A stretch of 64,000 nt of DNA from Candidatus Heimdallarchaeota archaeon LC_2 (GTDB lineage: Archaea > Asgardarchaeota > Heimdallarchaeia > Heimdallarchaeales > Kariarchaeaceae): contig MDVR01000015.1 in assembly GCA_001940725.1 (NCBI GenBank), forward strand, positions 4,076 to 68,075, given 5' to 3'. Position numbers and translations under genes: made by a program. This document shows positions 8,034 to 17,838 of this stretch, piece after piece (position 1 is the stretch's first letter; the number at the start of each line of letters is the position of its first letter). A model generated the notes under the pieces. The model did not search any database. It had not been told where the DNA came from and saw only the letters and a program-made list of their open reading frames with translations.

Positions 8034-8606
8034 ATGCCTGCAAGACAAATATTGAAGATTACACTTCTCGGAGATGGTGCAGTTGGAAAAACAAGCATGC
8101 GCACACGTTTTATGGGACGAGGATTTACACCCACTCATCTAATGACTATTGGGGCTGATTTCGCTGCAGTTGACAAAACGATTAATTATAACGGGACTGA
8201 TTATCATGTCACCTTTCAGATCTGGGATTTAGCAGGACAAGCTCGATTTACAGAAGTGCGGGCTAGGTTCTATTTTGGTTCTCTAGGAGGCCTATGTCTT
8301 TTTGATATTACCAACCCTGAAAGTTTCCAAAATATCTCCAATTGGATAAATGAAATATGGAAAAATAGTGGAACTGGTGCAGTTCCGTTAATTTTGGTAG
8401 GTAATAAATCAGATCTGCGAGATGGAAAATCTGTTCAGGTGAAAAAAGTTCAGGAATACTGTGATCAACTAACAAAAAATACTAGAGAACACGGTTTTGA
8501 TGTTATTTATATTGAGACATCTGCTAAATCTGGAGAAAACGTTGATAAAGCATTCGATGCCTTAGGTAAATGGATATTGGCTAAAAGAGCCTCAGAAAGA
8601 AAATGA
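8034..8606 (+). CDS. Ras/Rab-like small GTPase
   Basis: 190 residues with a complete Ras-superfamily G domain: GDGAVGKTS (13-21), switch I threonine 38 in TIGADF, WDLAGQ (64-69), NKSD (124-127), ETSAK (161-165). The TIGADF/WDLAGQ pair is close to Rab family sequence. Gln69 is at the catalytic position, so GTP hydrolysis should be intact. The C-terminus (KRASERK) has no prenylation cysteine, so membrane attachment would need a partner. In eukaryotes Rab proteins steer vesicle traffic; the role of the many Asgard homologues is unknown. Convergent with the TBP gene, 51 bases apart. Confidence 0.93.
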   Translation: MPARQILKITLLGDGAVGKTSMRTRFMGRGFTPTHLMTIGADFAAVDKTINYNGTDYHVTFQIWDLAGQARFTEVRARFYFGSLGGLCLFDITNPESFQNISNWINEIWKNSGTGAVPLILVGNKSDLRDGKSVQVKKVQEYCDQLTKNTREHGFDVIYIETSAKSGENVDKAFDALGKWILAKRASERK

Positions 8607-8657
8607 CTTGATATTTTTAAAAATGAATGAATTAGGTCAAGAATTAATATGTTATAA

Positions 8658-9359
8658 TTATGTATCAAAGGCTTCGATTTCGTCAAGGTCATCGTATGTC
8701 TTTCGTACAGCTTCATGGACTTGATCTTCGGTTTTTGCACCAGTACAAACAAGGTTACCAGATTGGAATAATAGTAAAACTGTTTTTGGAATCGGTAATC
8801 TGTAAATTAGACCAGGAAACTGTTCTGGTTCATACATGCTAGATTCCAACCACATGGATGCTAATTCTAAGTTAATGGTTCTTTTGTTGAAATTACCAGA
8901 GGCGACAATATTTTGGACTATAATTTCAGGGTCTTCATCAATAGTGGTTCCTGAATCCCTTAATATGCCCATAACTACATAAACTGCTTCATGAACCATA
9001 TCTGTGCTTTTTGCACCTGTAATTACAAGTTTTCCGCTTGAAAAGACTAATGATGAAATCTTAGGATTTTTTGTCTTGAGAATTAATCCAGGAAATTGTT
9101 CAGGGTTAAAAGACACAGTAAGGACATCGTCATCAATCAATTGTTGATAAATACTTACCAAATTTATACTAGTGAACAAATTTACTGAAGCAACACAATT
9201 TTGAATAATAATTTTAAATATCAAACCATCTTCTTCATTTTTAATTTCAGATGGAGTTGGTATTCTGTTTTCGTTAGCGATTAAGGCGGCCGCCTCATCT
9301 GCTATTTTTTTTGCTTCCTTTTTGGATAACTTTTTGGTTGTTTCCTTTTTCTTAGTCAT
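8658..9359 (-). CDS. tbp: TATA-box-binding protein
   Basis: 233 residues. Two imperfect direct repeats form the DNA-binding saddle: repeat 1 contains NPEQFPGLILK and SSGKLVITGAKS, repeat 2 contains EPEQFPGLIYRLPIPKT and QSGNLVCTGAKT, both diagnostic of TBP. It binds promoter TATA boxes and recruits TFB and RNA polymerase. About 35 residues at the N-terminus form a lysine-rich extension (MTKKKETTKKLSKKEAKK), longer than in most euryarchaeal TBPs, and repeat 1 is rather divergent (VNLFTSINLVSIYQQL). Asgard genomes can have more than one TBP; whether this is the principal one cannot be told here. Confidence 0.95.
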   Translation of the reverse strand: MTKKKETTKKLSKKEAKKIADEAAALIANENRIPTPSEIKNEEDGLIFKIIIQNCVASVNLFTSINLVSIYQQLIDDDVLTVSFNPEQFPGLILKTKNPKISSLVFSSGKLVITGAKSTDMVHEAVYVVMGILRDSGTTIDEDPEIIVQNIVASGNFNKRTINLELASMWLESSMYEPEQFPGLIYRLPIPKTVLLLFQSGNLVCTGAKTEDQVHEAVRKTYDDLDEIEAFDT

Positions 9360-9392
9360 CTAAATAACCCAACAAGCCAAAAATTTGAAATT

Positions 9393-9402
9393 CATTTATA
9401 AA
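9393..9402 (-). promoter_or_regulatory. TATA box upstream of tbp
   Basis: Read on the minus strand, TTTATAAATG lies 34-43 bases before the tbp ATG; a second TATA-like element (TTACTTATATACC) lies just upstream of it. Spacing suits a very short leader or leaderless mRNA. Confidence 0.45.
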
Positions 9403-9633
9403 GGTATATAAGTAAACTCTAGAAACTAGTTCATTTTACAATGAAACATAGTTGGTAGATGTCAACAAACATAATAAAATTTCTTTCAAATCCATCAATC
9501 TTAAGATACTAACTGACCAATGGTATTACCAGCTAATGAGCAATTTATGAAATATACTATGGAATTTACAAGTAAATTCTTCATTTAAATGCAGCAAATT
9601 TGGCACCCATCTTTCAAAGTAATATATTTCTAT

Positions 9634-10284
9634 TTAGAATGCATCATCGACGCCCATTCCGCTACCACCTTTAGAATGGAATTTTTGATCGATACAAACT
9701 GCTGCAAGACATGTTATGAATGGACTTAACTCACCTGATGATTTGATCTTGAAGGAATCTCTTATGGAAAATATTTTTTTATCGACCACAAATGCAAATT
9801 GTCCTGAAGGAGAATATGCATCAAATTTGTAAGCAAATATTGATGATCCTGAGGGGTAGATTCCGTTTGCAGTTTCAATATGAAACCTTTTACGGAAGAA
9901 CATTATTAATGGGAAAACTATGGTTGCGTGAAGGTTTCCTTCTGCATCTCTTAGTTCCCATTGAGTTCTCCAAATATTACCTTGTATACTCCCTAAAGGA
10001 GTTCCATCGGGGCGTTCAACATATAGATAAGGTCTAAAGAAATTAATAAATTTCCTTTTAACCACCATAAATTCATTTTCCATTCCATCAGAGATTTTGT
10101 ATGTTGATCTAATTGCAAAGAATTTCTGAACTACTTTGAACTCTATAGGTTGATAAGTCATTGGAGCACTTGGTGCTGCAAATCCAGATTCTTGTACTAC
10201 AATATTTTCTTGGATATTGTTTCCACAATTTGTACAAAACTGTGATTTATTATCATTTTCTGTTCCACAAAAAGCACAATACAT
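9634..10284 (-). CDS. Zinc-ribbon protein with LURP-one/scramblase-like domain
   Basis: 216 residues. The N-terminus is a zinc ribbon (Cys3, Cys6, Cys17, Cys20; CAFCG...CTNCG). After a short linker comes a domain of about 150 residues with alternating beta strands: FAIRSTYKISDGMENEFMVV, FFRPYLYVERPDGTPLG, WELRDAEGNLHATI, FDAYSPSGQFAFVVDKK and IFSIRDSFKI. That pattern fits the LURP-one-related / phospholipid-scramblase (Tubby C) fold. Such domains are beta barrels around a central helix and some bind membranes or lipids; biochemical function in archaea is unknown. It has no membrane helix. Transcribed away from the HxlR gene. Confidence 0.75.
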   Translation of the reverse strand: MYCAFCGTENDNKSQFCTNCGNNIQENIVVQESGFAAPSAPMTYQPIEFKVVQKFFAIRSTYKISDGMENEFMVVKRKFINFFRPYLYVERPDGTPLGSIQGNIWRTQWELRDAEGNLHATIVFPLIMFFRKRFHIETANGIYPSGSSIFAYKFDAYSPSGQFAFVVDKKIFSIRDSFKIKSSGELSPFITCLAAVCIDQKFHSKGGSGMGVDDAF

Positions 10285-10410
10285 AATTGAAGTGAATTTA
10301 CATCAAATATAGGCTTATTGAAAGACTTTTAAAATATTATTTGTTAAATCTTAAACTTACAGAAATTTAAACAAAAATTGAAAATTATATTTGCAAGATC
10401 TGTTCATTCA

Positions 10411-10429
10411 AACTATCTGATATAGTTTA
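10411..10429. promoter_or_regulatory. Inverted repeat upstream of the HxlR/ABC locus (candidate operator)
   Basis: AAACTAT-CTGAT-ATAGTTT forms a 7-bp inverted repeat with a 5-base spacer, 117 bases before the HxlR start. HxlR-family regulators bind palindromes as dimers and often control their own gene, but assignment to this regulator is inference. Confidence 0.35.
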
Positions 10430-10545
10430 ACATTGTTCGAACTGAGTTCTCAATACGAACATCGAAATCTAAATTTTATCGATTTTAAATCTCCCGAAGT
10501 CAAATTACTTATACTACGGAGTTAAGGATTTAGTTAAGGATACAA

Positions 10546-10914
10546 ATGGATATTATGATGCAAGAAGGTGAATTCAATTCTAGTGAAGATGAATGCCCCT
10601 TATCAAAAGCATCTCTATTATTAAGTTCTAAATGGGATTTAATTGTCATTAATAACATACATAAAAACAAAGTAAGATTTTCTGAATTGAAAGAGAAAAT
10701 TTCATCCCGTCTTGATAAGCCTGTTACTGCTTCTTCATTGTCAAGGATACTTAAGAGATTAGAAATTAATTCAATTGTTAAAAGAAATGTAAAATCTAAT
10801 TCTGGTGAAAGTATCGAAATAAGTTATGAACTCACTCAACAAGGAAAAGATTTGCTTCCTGTGATTAAACAACTTCAAAATTGGGGTGAAAAATACCTAC
10901 ACTCAAATCAATAA
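10546..10914 (+). CDS. HxlR-family winged-helix transcriptional regulator
   Basis: 122 residues. The family start is recognisable: ECPLSKASLLLSSKWDLIVI corresponds to the CP...L.GKW..LI helix of HxlR/MarR-like regulators. It is followed by a helix-turn-helix (FSELKEKISS, then ITASSLSRILKRLE-type recognition helix) and a wing with SYELTQQGKDLLPVI. Cytoplasmic dimer. The gene is immediately upstream of a large ABC exporter on the same strand (146-base gap), which it may regulate. A TATA-like TTACTTATACT about 31-41 bases upstream of the ATG suggests a leaderless transcript. Confidence 0.88.
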   Translation: MDIMMQEGEFNSSEDECPLSKASLLLSSKWDLIVINNIHKNKVRFSELKEKISSRLDKPVTASSLSRILKRLEINSIVKRNVKSNSGESIEISYELTQQGKDLLPVIKQLQNWGEKYLHSNQ

Positions 10915-11060
10915 ACAAATTATCGAATTATTACTAATTTTTGACAAGTTTTTATTTTTCATTAATGAATTGAAATAATAATTAAAGTAAATAGGGTTTT
11001 ATTAAAGGGTAAGTGGGTATCAACAGTTAATTATTAAAATGCGTTAAATGTAAAGATATC

Positions 11061-14000
11061 GTGATTTCATTAAAGCTTGCATTACTATCAGTCATCCGGA
11101 GACCTAAACAAAACCTTGCTGTTATAATGGGAATAACCCTTGGTGTAAGTTTATTTGCAGGTGTTCAAATTGGAGGAGATTCATTATCTGCAGGATTCGT
11201 CGCCTTTGCTGAACATGGTTTAGGAGAAATTGATGCAGACGTTTCAAATATATTCACCCCTCTTTTTGTAACAAGTAATACTTTGTTAGAAGAACAAGGA
11301 GGTGGGAATCCATCCCAAGATATTTTGAGTTTGATGAAAACAGATGGAGATCATTTAGATTATATAGATTCGATATCACAGCGTCTCACTCTATCAATTG
11401 CAATACTGGATGAAGAGACTGGTTCAGCAGAGATTGGGCAATCACTTGTTGGTTTGGACAATAATGAAACTGGGTTTGGTAATTTATTAAATTCTAATAA
11501 TGAAATATTAGAAGTTTCAAACTTAGGTCCAGGTGAAGTTTATATTGGGGCAGCATTATCTGAACTAATTTTTAAAGATGGATTAGCAAAAGGAAAGAAC
11601 CTTACAATTTCAACATCAGTTTTCAGTGTACCTCTACCCGGAAATGATTCTAAAACTATCCCATTTGAGTTCTCAGTAAAGATTGTTGATATATTTGAGG
11701 ATATGGAAAAGGGACGAGAGGGGTATGCAAATTTTATTGCGACTAATATTCTTTGGCTTCAAAATAAAATAACTTCTGCATTTTCGAATTACCGAATTTC
11801 TCACCCAACTGAATTAATTACTGGATATGGAAGTCGACCAATTTCAAGTTTAATTATTAAATGGAATGACGAAGTTACACTGGGTACAGAAAGTCAAGAA
11901 GGTCTGGAGTTAATTCGAATCAAATTTGCATCTATAATTGGACAAGATTTGGCAATTTTTTATGATTTTACAGATACTAGAAAAGATTTGATTGACGGAA
12001 TGAAAGCTGCAGTAGATCAAATTAAAGTGATTCTTAATGTGTTTGGTTCATTAATTATTCTAGCAGGAATTCTAGTAATTATTAACATACAATCTATGGC
12101 ATTGGCATCTAGAGAAAAAGAAACAGGAATTTTGAGAGCAATTGGTGCCAAACGTAAACAAATTGTGATTGCAAATTTAGCAGAAGCGTTAATGTTAGGT
12201 GTAATTGGATCTGTTTTGGGATTGCTTGGTGGGTTACTCTATGGGAAAATATTGGTATTTTTCATGGGGTGGTCATTCGGATTTCCAACCGGAGATATTC
12301 CTACTGTAGTCGAGAAATCGACCTTGTATTCTTCATTTATTGCTGGATTTTTAATTTCTCAAATAACGGGGATAGTTCCTTCTATTAATGCATCTCGTAT
12401 CAATGTTGCCCAAGTATTGAGGGGACTTACAGCACCAAATGATCTTAAATTTGGTAAGAAATCCCTTTATTTTGGAATTGTTATTACGATCTTTGCAATT
12501 TGGAGGGTATTGGGGTTAGATCCAAATCCAATTTTTGATGGAAAAAGAGCTTTTGAAGATATAGAGGATACAGAAGCAGTCTTCTTACCAATTGCTTCTT
12601 TAATTCTTGGTCCATCTTTACTATTTGCTTATTATAGGAGTAAAAAATTAGGTATTACTGTTTTCGCTTTATTTATCTTAGTTTGGGCAAATTACAATAT
12701 TTTTGTCATTTTCAAATGGATAAAAACTGGGAATGGAGGCCTGATATATGTTTTATATCTCATCGTATCATTGGTAGTTGGTTCTATTATTTTATTTGGA
12801 ATGAATTTAGCATTTGTTTCTACTGTTGGACAGAAAATAACTTCATTCTTTGTTGGATCTAGAAATTCGCCCTTGAGAGGTACATCAATGGTTGCCTTCC
12901 AAAAGATGACGAGCAAAACAACGCGGAGTACCTTAACCTTTGCTCTGTTTGCGACTATTTTAACATTAAACATTTTTATCGGGACGTGGTCTTTTAGCTT
13001 TAGATATGGATTTGATCAAGTAGTAGTTGAAGTATCAAGTGGGTCTGACATATTAATTTTTAGTGATACTCCAATTCCAGACAGTTTAAATTATAGCCAA
13101 GAATTAATTGACGAATTTGATGATGCCTCTACTGATATTCGATTCATGAGGGATTTCTCTATTACAACAAATACTTTGACGGCGTATCTTGAATTAGATG
13201 GTGAGGAAGATTCTGAATGGGATACGCAACTTGTTGTGGTAGATAGAAATAGTCTTTACGGCAAAGATAATGAAATAGATCTCAAATTTAATTTACTTGA
13301 TAATAAAACAAGTGTAGTTACATCCAATGGGACTGAGTTTGAACTATATGAATCTGATCCACAAGATCCTGCATTTACTTCAGAAGATGAACTTGTCTGG
13401 GAATCGTTTGTGAATAATGAAACTTTAGTAAATTCTCAAGGTAATGAACTTCCCATGATTATAACTAGTTTTATTTTTGAAGCTGACAATTTCAACTTCA
13501 AACAAATAAAGTTCCCCGGTGATTCAATATTTCTAAATCTTACGGGTGGAGGTGTTCAAGAATTTATTATAGGTTCTATTGTTAATAGTAATCCATTATT
13601 AGATTTTAGTACACCCACAGATGGGCCCCCCACATTCAATAGTGTTTGGTTTGTTAATGATTATTGGGGAGATAGAGTAGAAGGACTTGCACAGTTAAGT
13701 GGATTGTCAAATATATTTCTAGGTAAATCTAGTGAACCAGATATAACATCAAATAATATTGACAGATTGATAACTGATATTGAAATATGGTCAAATCAAA
13801 AAGATGGTGACTTTAGAAAGAAAAACAATGTGTTTTATGGTATAGTAGGGGTCCCAGTTTATGATATTTATGAAGTACAACTTGAAGGTCAATATAGATT
13901 TTTCCTTTTCCTACAAGCTTTTGTCAGTCTCGGATTTGTGGTAGGAATTCTTGGATTACTCGTAGTGGCATTCAGATCAGTTGCAGAGAGAACTAGAGAA

Positions 14001-14294
14001 ATTGGAATGTTGAGAGCTCTTGGATTTAGAAGAGTTGATGTTGTCATCAGCGTTGTCTTGGAGTTGGTTGTAATGTCCTTAATTGGTCTATTCATTGGAT
14101 TTATTAACGGAACCATTTTGGGATATGCGCTCACTGATATAAACTCAGGAGGTAGTGCGAAATTTCTGATACCATGGTCCTTGTTAGGATTTTACGCAGC
14201 ATTAACCGTTGGTTCAGCAATATTAGCATCTATATTTCCAGCAATAAAAGCTTCGAGAATACCTCCATCAGAAGCTTTGAGGTATACGGGATAA
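11061..14294 (+). CDS. Large FtsX/MacB-type ABC transporter permease
   Basis: 1077 residues, GTG start. Helix 1 (LAVIMGITLGVSLFAG) leads into an extracytoplasmic domain of about 270 residues. A first FtsX core (about 330-450) contains the canonical REKETGILRAIGAKRKQI coupling segment and ends NASRINVAQVLRG. A central set of helices (about 470-590) is followed by a second core beginning KMTSKTTRSTLTFALF, a second large outer domain, and the final FtsX domain (about 935-1077) with RTREIGMLRALGFRRVD and KASRIPPSEALRYTG. It is therefore a fused double permease. Such transporters usually move lipids, lipoproteins or peptides or transmit force rather than import nutrients. Two ATPases follow directly, probably forming an asymmetric dimer on the two coupling segments. 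Confidence 0.9.
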   Translation: MISLKLALLSVIRRPKQNLAVIMGITLGVSLFAGVQIGGDSLSAGFVAFAEHGLGEIDADVSNIFTPLFVTSNTLLEEQGGGNPSQDILSLMKTDGDHLDYIDSISQRLTLSIAILDEETGSAEIGQSLVGLDNNETGFGNLLNSNNEILEVSNLGPGEVYIGAALSELIFKDGLAKGKNLTISTSVFSVPLPGNDSKTIPFEFSVKIVDIFEDMEKGREGYANFIATNILWLQNKITSAFSNYRISHPTELITGYGSRPISSLIIKWNDEVTLGTESQEGLELIRIKFASIIGQDLAIFYDFTDTRKDLIDGMKAAVDQIKVILNVFGSLIILAGILVIINIQSMALASREKETGILRAIGAKRKQIVIANLAEALMLGVIGSVLGLLGGLLYGKILVFFMGWSFGFPTGDIPTVVEKSTLYSSFIAGFLISQITGIVPSINASRINVAQVLRGLTAPNDLKFGKKSLYFGIVITIFAIWRVLGLDPNPIFDGKRAFEDIEDTEAVFLPIASLILGPSLLFAYYRSKKLGITVFALFILVWANYNIFVIFKWIKTGNGGLIYVLYLIVSLVVGSIILFGMNLAFVSTVGQKITSFFVGSRNSPLRGTSMVAFQKMTSKTTRSTLTFALFATILTLNIFIGTWSFSFRYGFDQVVVEVSSGSDILIFSDTPIPDSLNYSQELIDEFDDASTDIRFMRDFSITTNTLTAYLELDGEEDSEWDTQLVVVDRNSLYGKDNEIDLKFNLLDNKTSVVTSNGTEFELYESDPQDPAFTSEDELVWESFVNNETLVNSQGNELPMIITSFIFEADNFNFKQIKFPGDSIFLNLTGGGVQEFIIGSIVNSNPLLDFSTPTDGPPTFNSVWFVNDYWGDRVEGLAQLSGLSNIFLGKSSEPDITSNNIDRLITDIEIWSNQKDGDFRKKNNVFYGIVGVPVYDIYEVQLEGQYRFFLFLQAFVSLGFVVGILGLLVVAFRSVAERTREIGMLRALGFRRVDVVISVVLELVVMSLIGLFIGFINGTILGYALTDINSGGSAKFLIPWSLLGFYAALTVGSAILASIFPAIKASRIPPSEALRYTG

Positions 14295-14304
14295 GTGATG
14301 AGAC

Positions 14305-15003
14305 ATGGTTAGAAAAGTAATGTTAGAATTAAACAATGTTTCAAAAATTTTCAACAAAGGAAAAGATAGTGAAATTTGGGCTGTTAACGATGTTAATTTG
14401 AAGATTTTTCAAGGTGAGATGGTAGCATTAATGGGTCCATCAGGGTCTGGCAAAAGTACATTATTGAATTTAATAGGGGGACTCACCCCTATCTCAAAAG
14501 GGACTATCTTTGTAGATAATCTTGATGTTGGAAAGATGGGTGAGGAAAAGCGTTCTGAACTTAGAAGAGATAAGATTGGATTTATTTTTCAACACTTTAA
14601 TCTACTAGATTTTCTTAATGCCGAACAAAATGTTATGTTGCCTCTTCTCATTCAAGGAAATCAAGAAGATATTGCGCGTCGTAGATCTACAATGTTATTA
14701 CGAGAACTCGGATTGGGAGGACGATTAAGACATACTCCTGCAGAATTATCTGGAGGTCAAGAACAACGTGTAGCTATTGCTCGTTCTCTTATTACGAATC
14801 CGATATTAATATTAGGTGATGAACCCACAGGGGATTTAGATCACTCATCTGCTGATGATGTATTGAAGATATTTAGAAGAATAAACAAAGAAAAGAAACA
14901 AACTTTGCTCCTTGTGACTCACGACCCTTGGGTGGGTAATAAATGTGATAGAATTATTAGGATTGATGATGGTAAAATTGTTTCTACAGGAGAGGAAAAT
15001 TAG
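14305..15003 (+). CDS. ABC transporter ATP-binding protein (LolD/MacB type)
   Basis: 232 residues, a stand-alone nucleotide-binding domain: Walker A GPSGSGKST (44-52), Q-loop in IFQHFNLL, signature LSGGQEQRVAIARS (near 148), Walker B ILGDEPTGDLD (near 170), H-loop LVTHD. The EPTGDLD form is typical of the LolD/MacB/FtsE group that works with FtsX-like permeases. It starts 10 bases after the permease stop, with GTGAT a few bases before the ATG, and ends one base before the next gene region, so the three are one operon. It should energise the 1077-residue permease. Confidence 0.92.
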   Translation: MVRKVMLELNNVSKIFNKGKDSEIWAVNDVNLKIFQGEMVALMGPSGSGKSTLLNLIGGLTPISKGTIFVDNLDVGKMGEEKRSELRRDKIGFIFQHFNLLDFLNAEQNVMLPLLIQGNQEDIARRRSTMLLRELGLGGRLRHTPAELSGGQEQRVAIARSLITNPILILGDEPTGDLDHSSADDVLKIFRRINKEKKQTLLLVTHDPWVGNKCDRIIRIDDGKIVSTGEEN

Positions 15004-15004
15004 G

Positions 15005-16861
15005 ATGTCAGATCAAATAATCCAATTTATTGTTGCTTTCCCAATATACAAGCCATTCAGAAGGATAAATCAATCGTTTTCCAATAAATTGAATAAATCA
15101 TTACGATCTATTAATCCAAGGTTTCGACCGGAATTCAAACCGGTAGTCTCTGAATTAAATCAATTCTTGTTTTCGAGTGTGAAAACACAAGATCAGAGTT
15201 ATCTCAACATTCCTGAAAGAATTAAGTTCGAGGAACAGATTGACGGAATTTACGATAAATATAGTACAAAAACCTTGAAGGAATTGAAAAAATTATATTC
15301 GAAAGACCCTGAACTTCTGAGTTCAATCAAAGCTTTTCAAGATATAATCAAGGATCTTAATCTGAATCTAAATGATCGACTTGATAAAATTCGGGAAATG
15401 CCATCAAAAATTATTAATGAATTAAATCGAATTTATAAAAATGGGAGCTTAATCATTTGGGATCTTCCTGGGAAAGAAATTGATAGAATAATAGCAGGCT
15501 ACGAAAAAATCAATCGAGAGGGTGATTCTCTTGAAGAAGCAAATATCAGCATGGTCTCTGATGAATTAACTCTTGCAACCTTTGGAAAACATCACGTTCC
15601 TTGTCTTGTTGATCAGGCCCAAAGAATAAATGAACCATTGAAAACATTGACAGATCAGCTGTCCAAATTTTCAAATTCAATTATTTCTGCTCCAAGTGAA
15701 AAAATCAAGAGTCATTTGGTCGAGGTTACATCAGTTTTTCTTGGAAAATTGCTTGGAATTCGAGAACCTCTTAATCTAGCCTGTAAACAATTAATTAGAT
15801 ATAGAGAACTTGAAAAGGAAATTATTGAAGAAAGTGAAAGCATAGGATCTAGTTTTCTATCAAATATTTATGATAAATTTATTGATTCAAAAGAAGTAAG
15901 TAAGGCCATTTCTCTTATAGATGAGATCACAGAAACTATTTCCAAACATTCTGAAGATATTAGATTATTAATGGTACAGATAGAAAATTTAGAAATTTCA
16001 AAAAATGATATGCCTGATATTGAAAACTTCACAAAGTTTGTGATGGATATTTACTATGACTTAGAAGAATTCAGATTCATTACAGAAACATTTCAAGATA
16101 TTCCTTCTTTTACAGCAATGGGAGGAGGGATCGCTACAGAGGGTAAGGAAAAGATTGAATTAGATCTGCCTGAAGATTCAATGATTTATTCAAAAGATAT
16201 TTTCCGAACTTTTCCTTTAATCAACAGTACTGTATATGCACTTAGGGGAATTGATTTAGAAATAAAAAGAGGTGAGTTTGTTGCAATAATGGGACCTTCT
16301 GGTTCTGGGAAGACTACCTTGCTTAATATCATGTCAGGGTTAGATAAACCAGATCGAGGACTAATTTATGTTGATAATCTAGATCTTGGAAATGCCTCAG
16401 AAAAACAACTGATAAAATTTAGAAGAGAGGTTGCAGCTTTTATTTATCAGTCTTATAATCTGTTACCCATACTAAAAAATAGAGAAAATGTGTCTCTTCC
16501 TGCTGATTTTGGAATAAAGAAGAAAATTGGTAATAAAAAGAAAAGGTCAAAAGAACTATTAACTTCTGTAGGTCTTGAATTCTATATAAATAGTAAACCA
16601 TCATTATTATCAGGTGGTCAACAACAAAGAGTAACTATAGCTAGATCTTTAATGAATAAACCCGAAATATTGTTTGCAGATGAACCTACGGGAGATTTGG
16701 ATTCAAAAACTGGATCAGAAATTATGGATATAATTGATGAATTACATAAAGATGGCGTAACCGTTATTTTAGTGACACATGATGAGAAAATAGCACTGCG
16801 TGCCCAAAGGATTATTCACATGGCAGATGGAAAAATTGTAGATAAACCGGTTAATAGCTAA
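15005..16861 (+). CDS. ABC ATPase with a long N-terminal helical extension
   Basis: 618 residues from ATG 15005; a longer in-frame reading from 14945 would overlap the preceding gene and lacks support. Residues 1 to about 390 have no recognised domain: they look alpha-helical and charged, without a signal peptide or membrane helix. Residues about 398-618 are a LolD/MacB-type ATPase: Walker A GPSGSGKTT near 430, signature LSGGQQQRVTIARS, Walker B FADEPTGDLDS, H-loop LVTHD. In family terms the normal length is about 230, so nearly 400 residues are additional. With the preceding ATPase it would serve the fused permease. The extension may be a regulatory or cytoskeletal docking part; that is inference. 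Confidence 0.9.
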   Translation: MSDQIIQFIVAFPIYKPFRRINQSFSNKLNKSLRSINPRFRPEFKPVVSELNQFLFSSVKTQDQSYLNIPERIKFEEQIDGIYDKYSTKTLKELKKLYSKDPELLSSIKAFQDIIKDLNLNLNDRLDKIREMPSKIINELNRIYKNGSLIIWDLPGKEIDRIIAGYEKINREGDSLEEANISMVSDELTLATFGKHHVPCLVDQAQRINEPLKTLTDQLSKFSNSIISAPSEKIKSHLVEVTSVFLGKLLGIREPLNLACKQLIRYRELEKEIIEESESIGSSFLSNIYDKFIDSKEVSKAISLIDEITETISKHSEDIRLLMVQIENLEISKNDMPDIENFTKFVMDIYYDLEEFRFITETFQDIPSFTAMGGGIATEGKEKIELDLPEDSMIYSKDIFRTFPLINSTVYALRGIDLEIKRGEFVAIMGPSGSGKTTLLNIMSGLDKPDRGLIYVDNLDLGNASEKQLIKFRREVAAFIYQSYNLLPILKNRENVSLPADFGIKKKIGNKKKRSKELLTSVGLEFYINSKPSLLSGGQQQRVTIARSLMNKPEILFADEPTGDLDSKTGSEIMDIIDELHKDGVTVILVTHDEKIALRAQRIIHMADGKIVDKPVNS

Positions 16862-16931
16862 TGTTATGTCGATGACCCATAAATATAATTTGTAAATGTA
16901 AGATCTTATATTTTAATACGACTATTTTTAC

Positions 16932-17774
16932 ATGATGACATCAATTCTAAGTGAATTTCTCGATCTAAATGATAGAAATAAAATGCCCTCCATGGGTTTT
17001 GGAACTGCCAATTTGGGGAATCGGTCCAATAAAATTTCTGCATTTCAGTATGCCCTTGATGCAGGTTATCGTCATTTTGATTCTGCAAGTATGTATAATA
17101 ATGAAAAAGAATTAGGTGAAATATTACAAAACGCATTATTGGAATATGATAGAGAAGAGTTATTTATTACAAGCAAGCTTTGGAATAGTGATCATGGATA
17201 TGAGAAAACAAAAAAGGCAGTTGCCAAAAGTCTTGAATACCTAAAATTGGATTATTTGGATCTTTATATGACGCATTGGCCAGTTCCTAATTTAAGAAAT
17301 GATTCATGGAGAGCAATGGAAGAACTCGTTGAAGAAGGATTAATCAAATCAATAGGCGTGAGCAATTACACAATAAGACATCTATCTGAATTACTTGAAA
17401 TTGCGTCTATCAAGCCTGTAGTAAATCAAGTTGAATTCAGCCCATTTCTTTATCAGAAAGAACTTCATGAATTTTGCAGAGAAAATAATATTATTCTGGA
17501 GGCTTACTCTCCAATTTTATCAGTTGTAAGAAAAAGAGCAGACAACAAAATATTAAACGATCTTGGGTTAAAATACAATAAATCAATAGCTCAAATTGCC
17601 ATCAAGTGGTCATTGCAGTTAGGAAATTCTGTAATTCCGAGATCTTCAAATAAAGAAAGAATTAATGAAAATGCCAGAGTTTATGATTTCAGTTTATCCG
17701 ATGAAGATATGGCCTTGTTATCAAAACTTAATGAAGATCTACGATTGGAATGGGATCCTACAGATGAACCATAA
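16932..17774 (+). CDS. Aldo/keto reductase
   Basis: 280 residues. The AKR catalytic tetrad is complete: Asp50 and Tyr55 (HFDSASMYNNE), Lys82 (ITSKLW) and His115 (MTHWP). The NADPH-binding end is recognisable in SVIPRSSNKERI. TIM-barrel enzymes of this group reduce aldehydes and ketones, and 2,5-diketogluconate-like members have this exact length. Cytoplasmic; substrate unknown. ATG 16932 is preceded by CTTATATTTTAA about 20-30 bases upstream, again a leaderless-type promoter. The second codon is also ATG, so the start could be one codon later. Confidence 0.92.
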   Translation: MMTSILSEFLDLNDRNKMPSMGFGTANLGNRSNKISAFQYALDAGYRHFDSASMYNNEKELGEILQNALLEYDREELFITSKLWNSDHGYEKTKKAVAKSLEYLKLDYLDLYMTHWPVPNLRNDSWRAMEELVEEGLIKSIGVSNYTIRHLSELLEIASIKPVVNQVEFSPFLYQKELHEFCRENNIILEAYSPILSVVRKRADNKILNDLGLKYNKSIAQIAIKWSLQLGNSVIPRSSNKERINENARVYDFSLSDEDMALLSKLNEDLRLEWDPTDEP

Positions 17775-17838
17775 GATGTCATCGAAAAATTTTACACTAA
17801 GAAATATTCATTTATAGATTTTATTTTATCAATGATTT

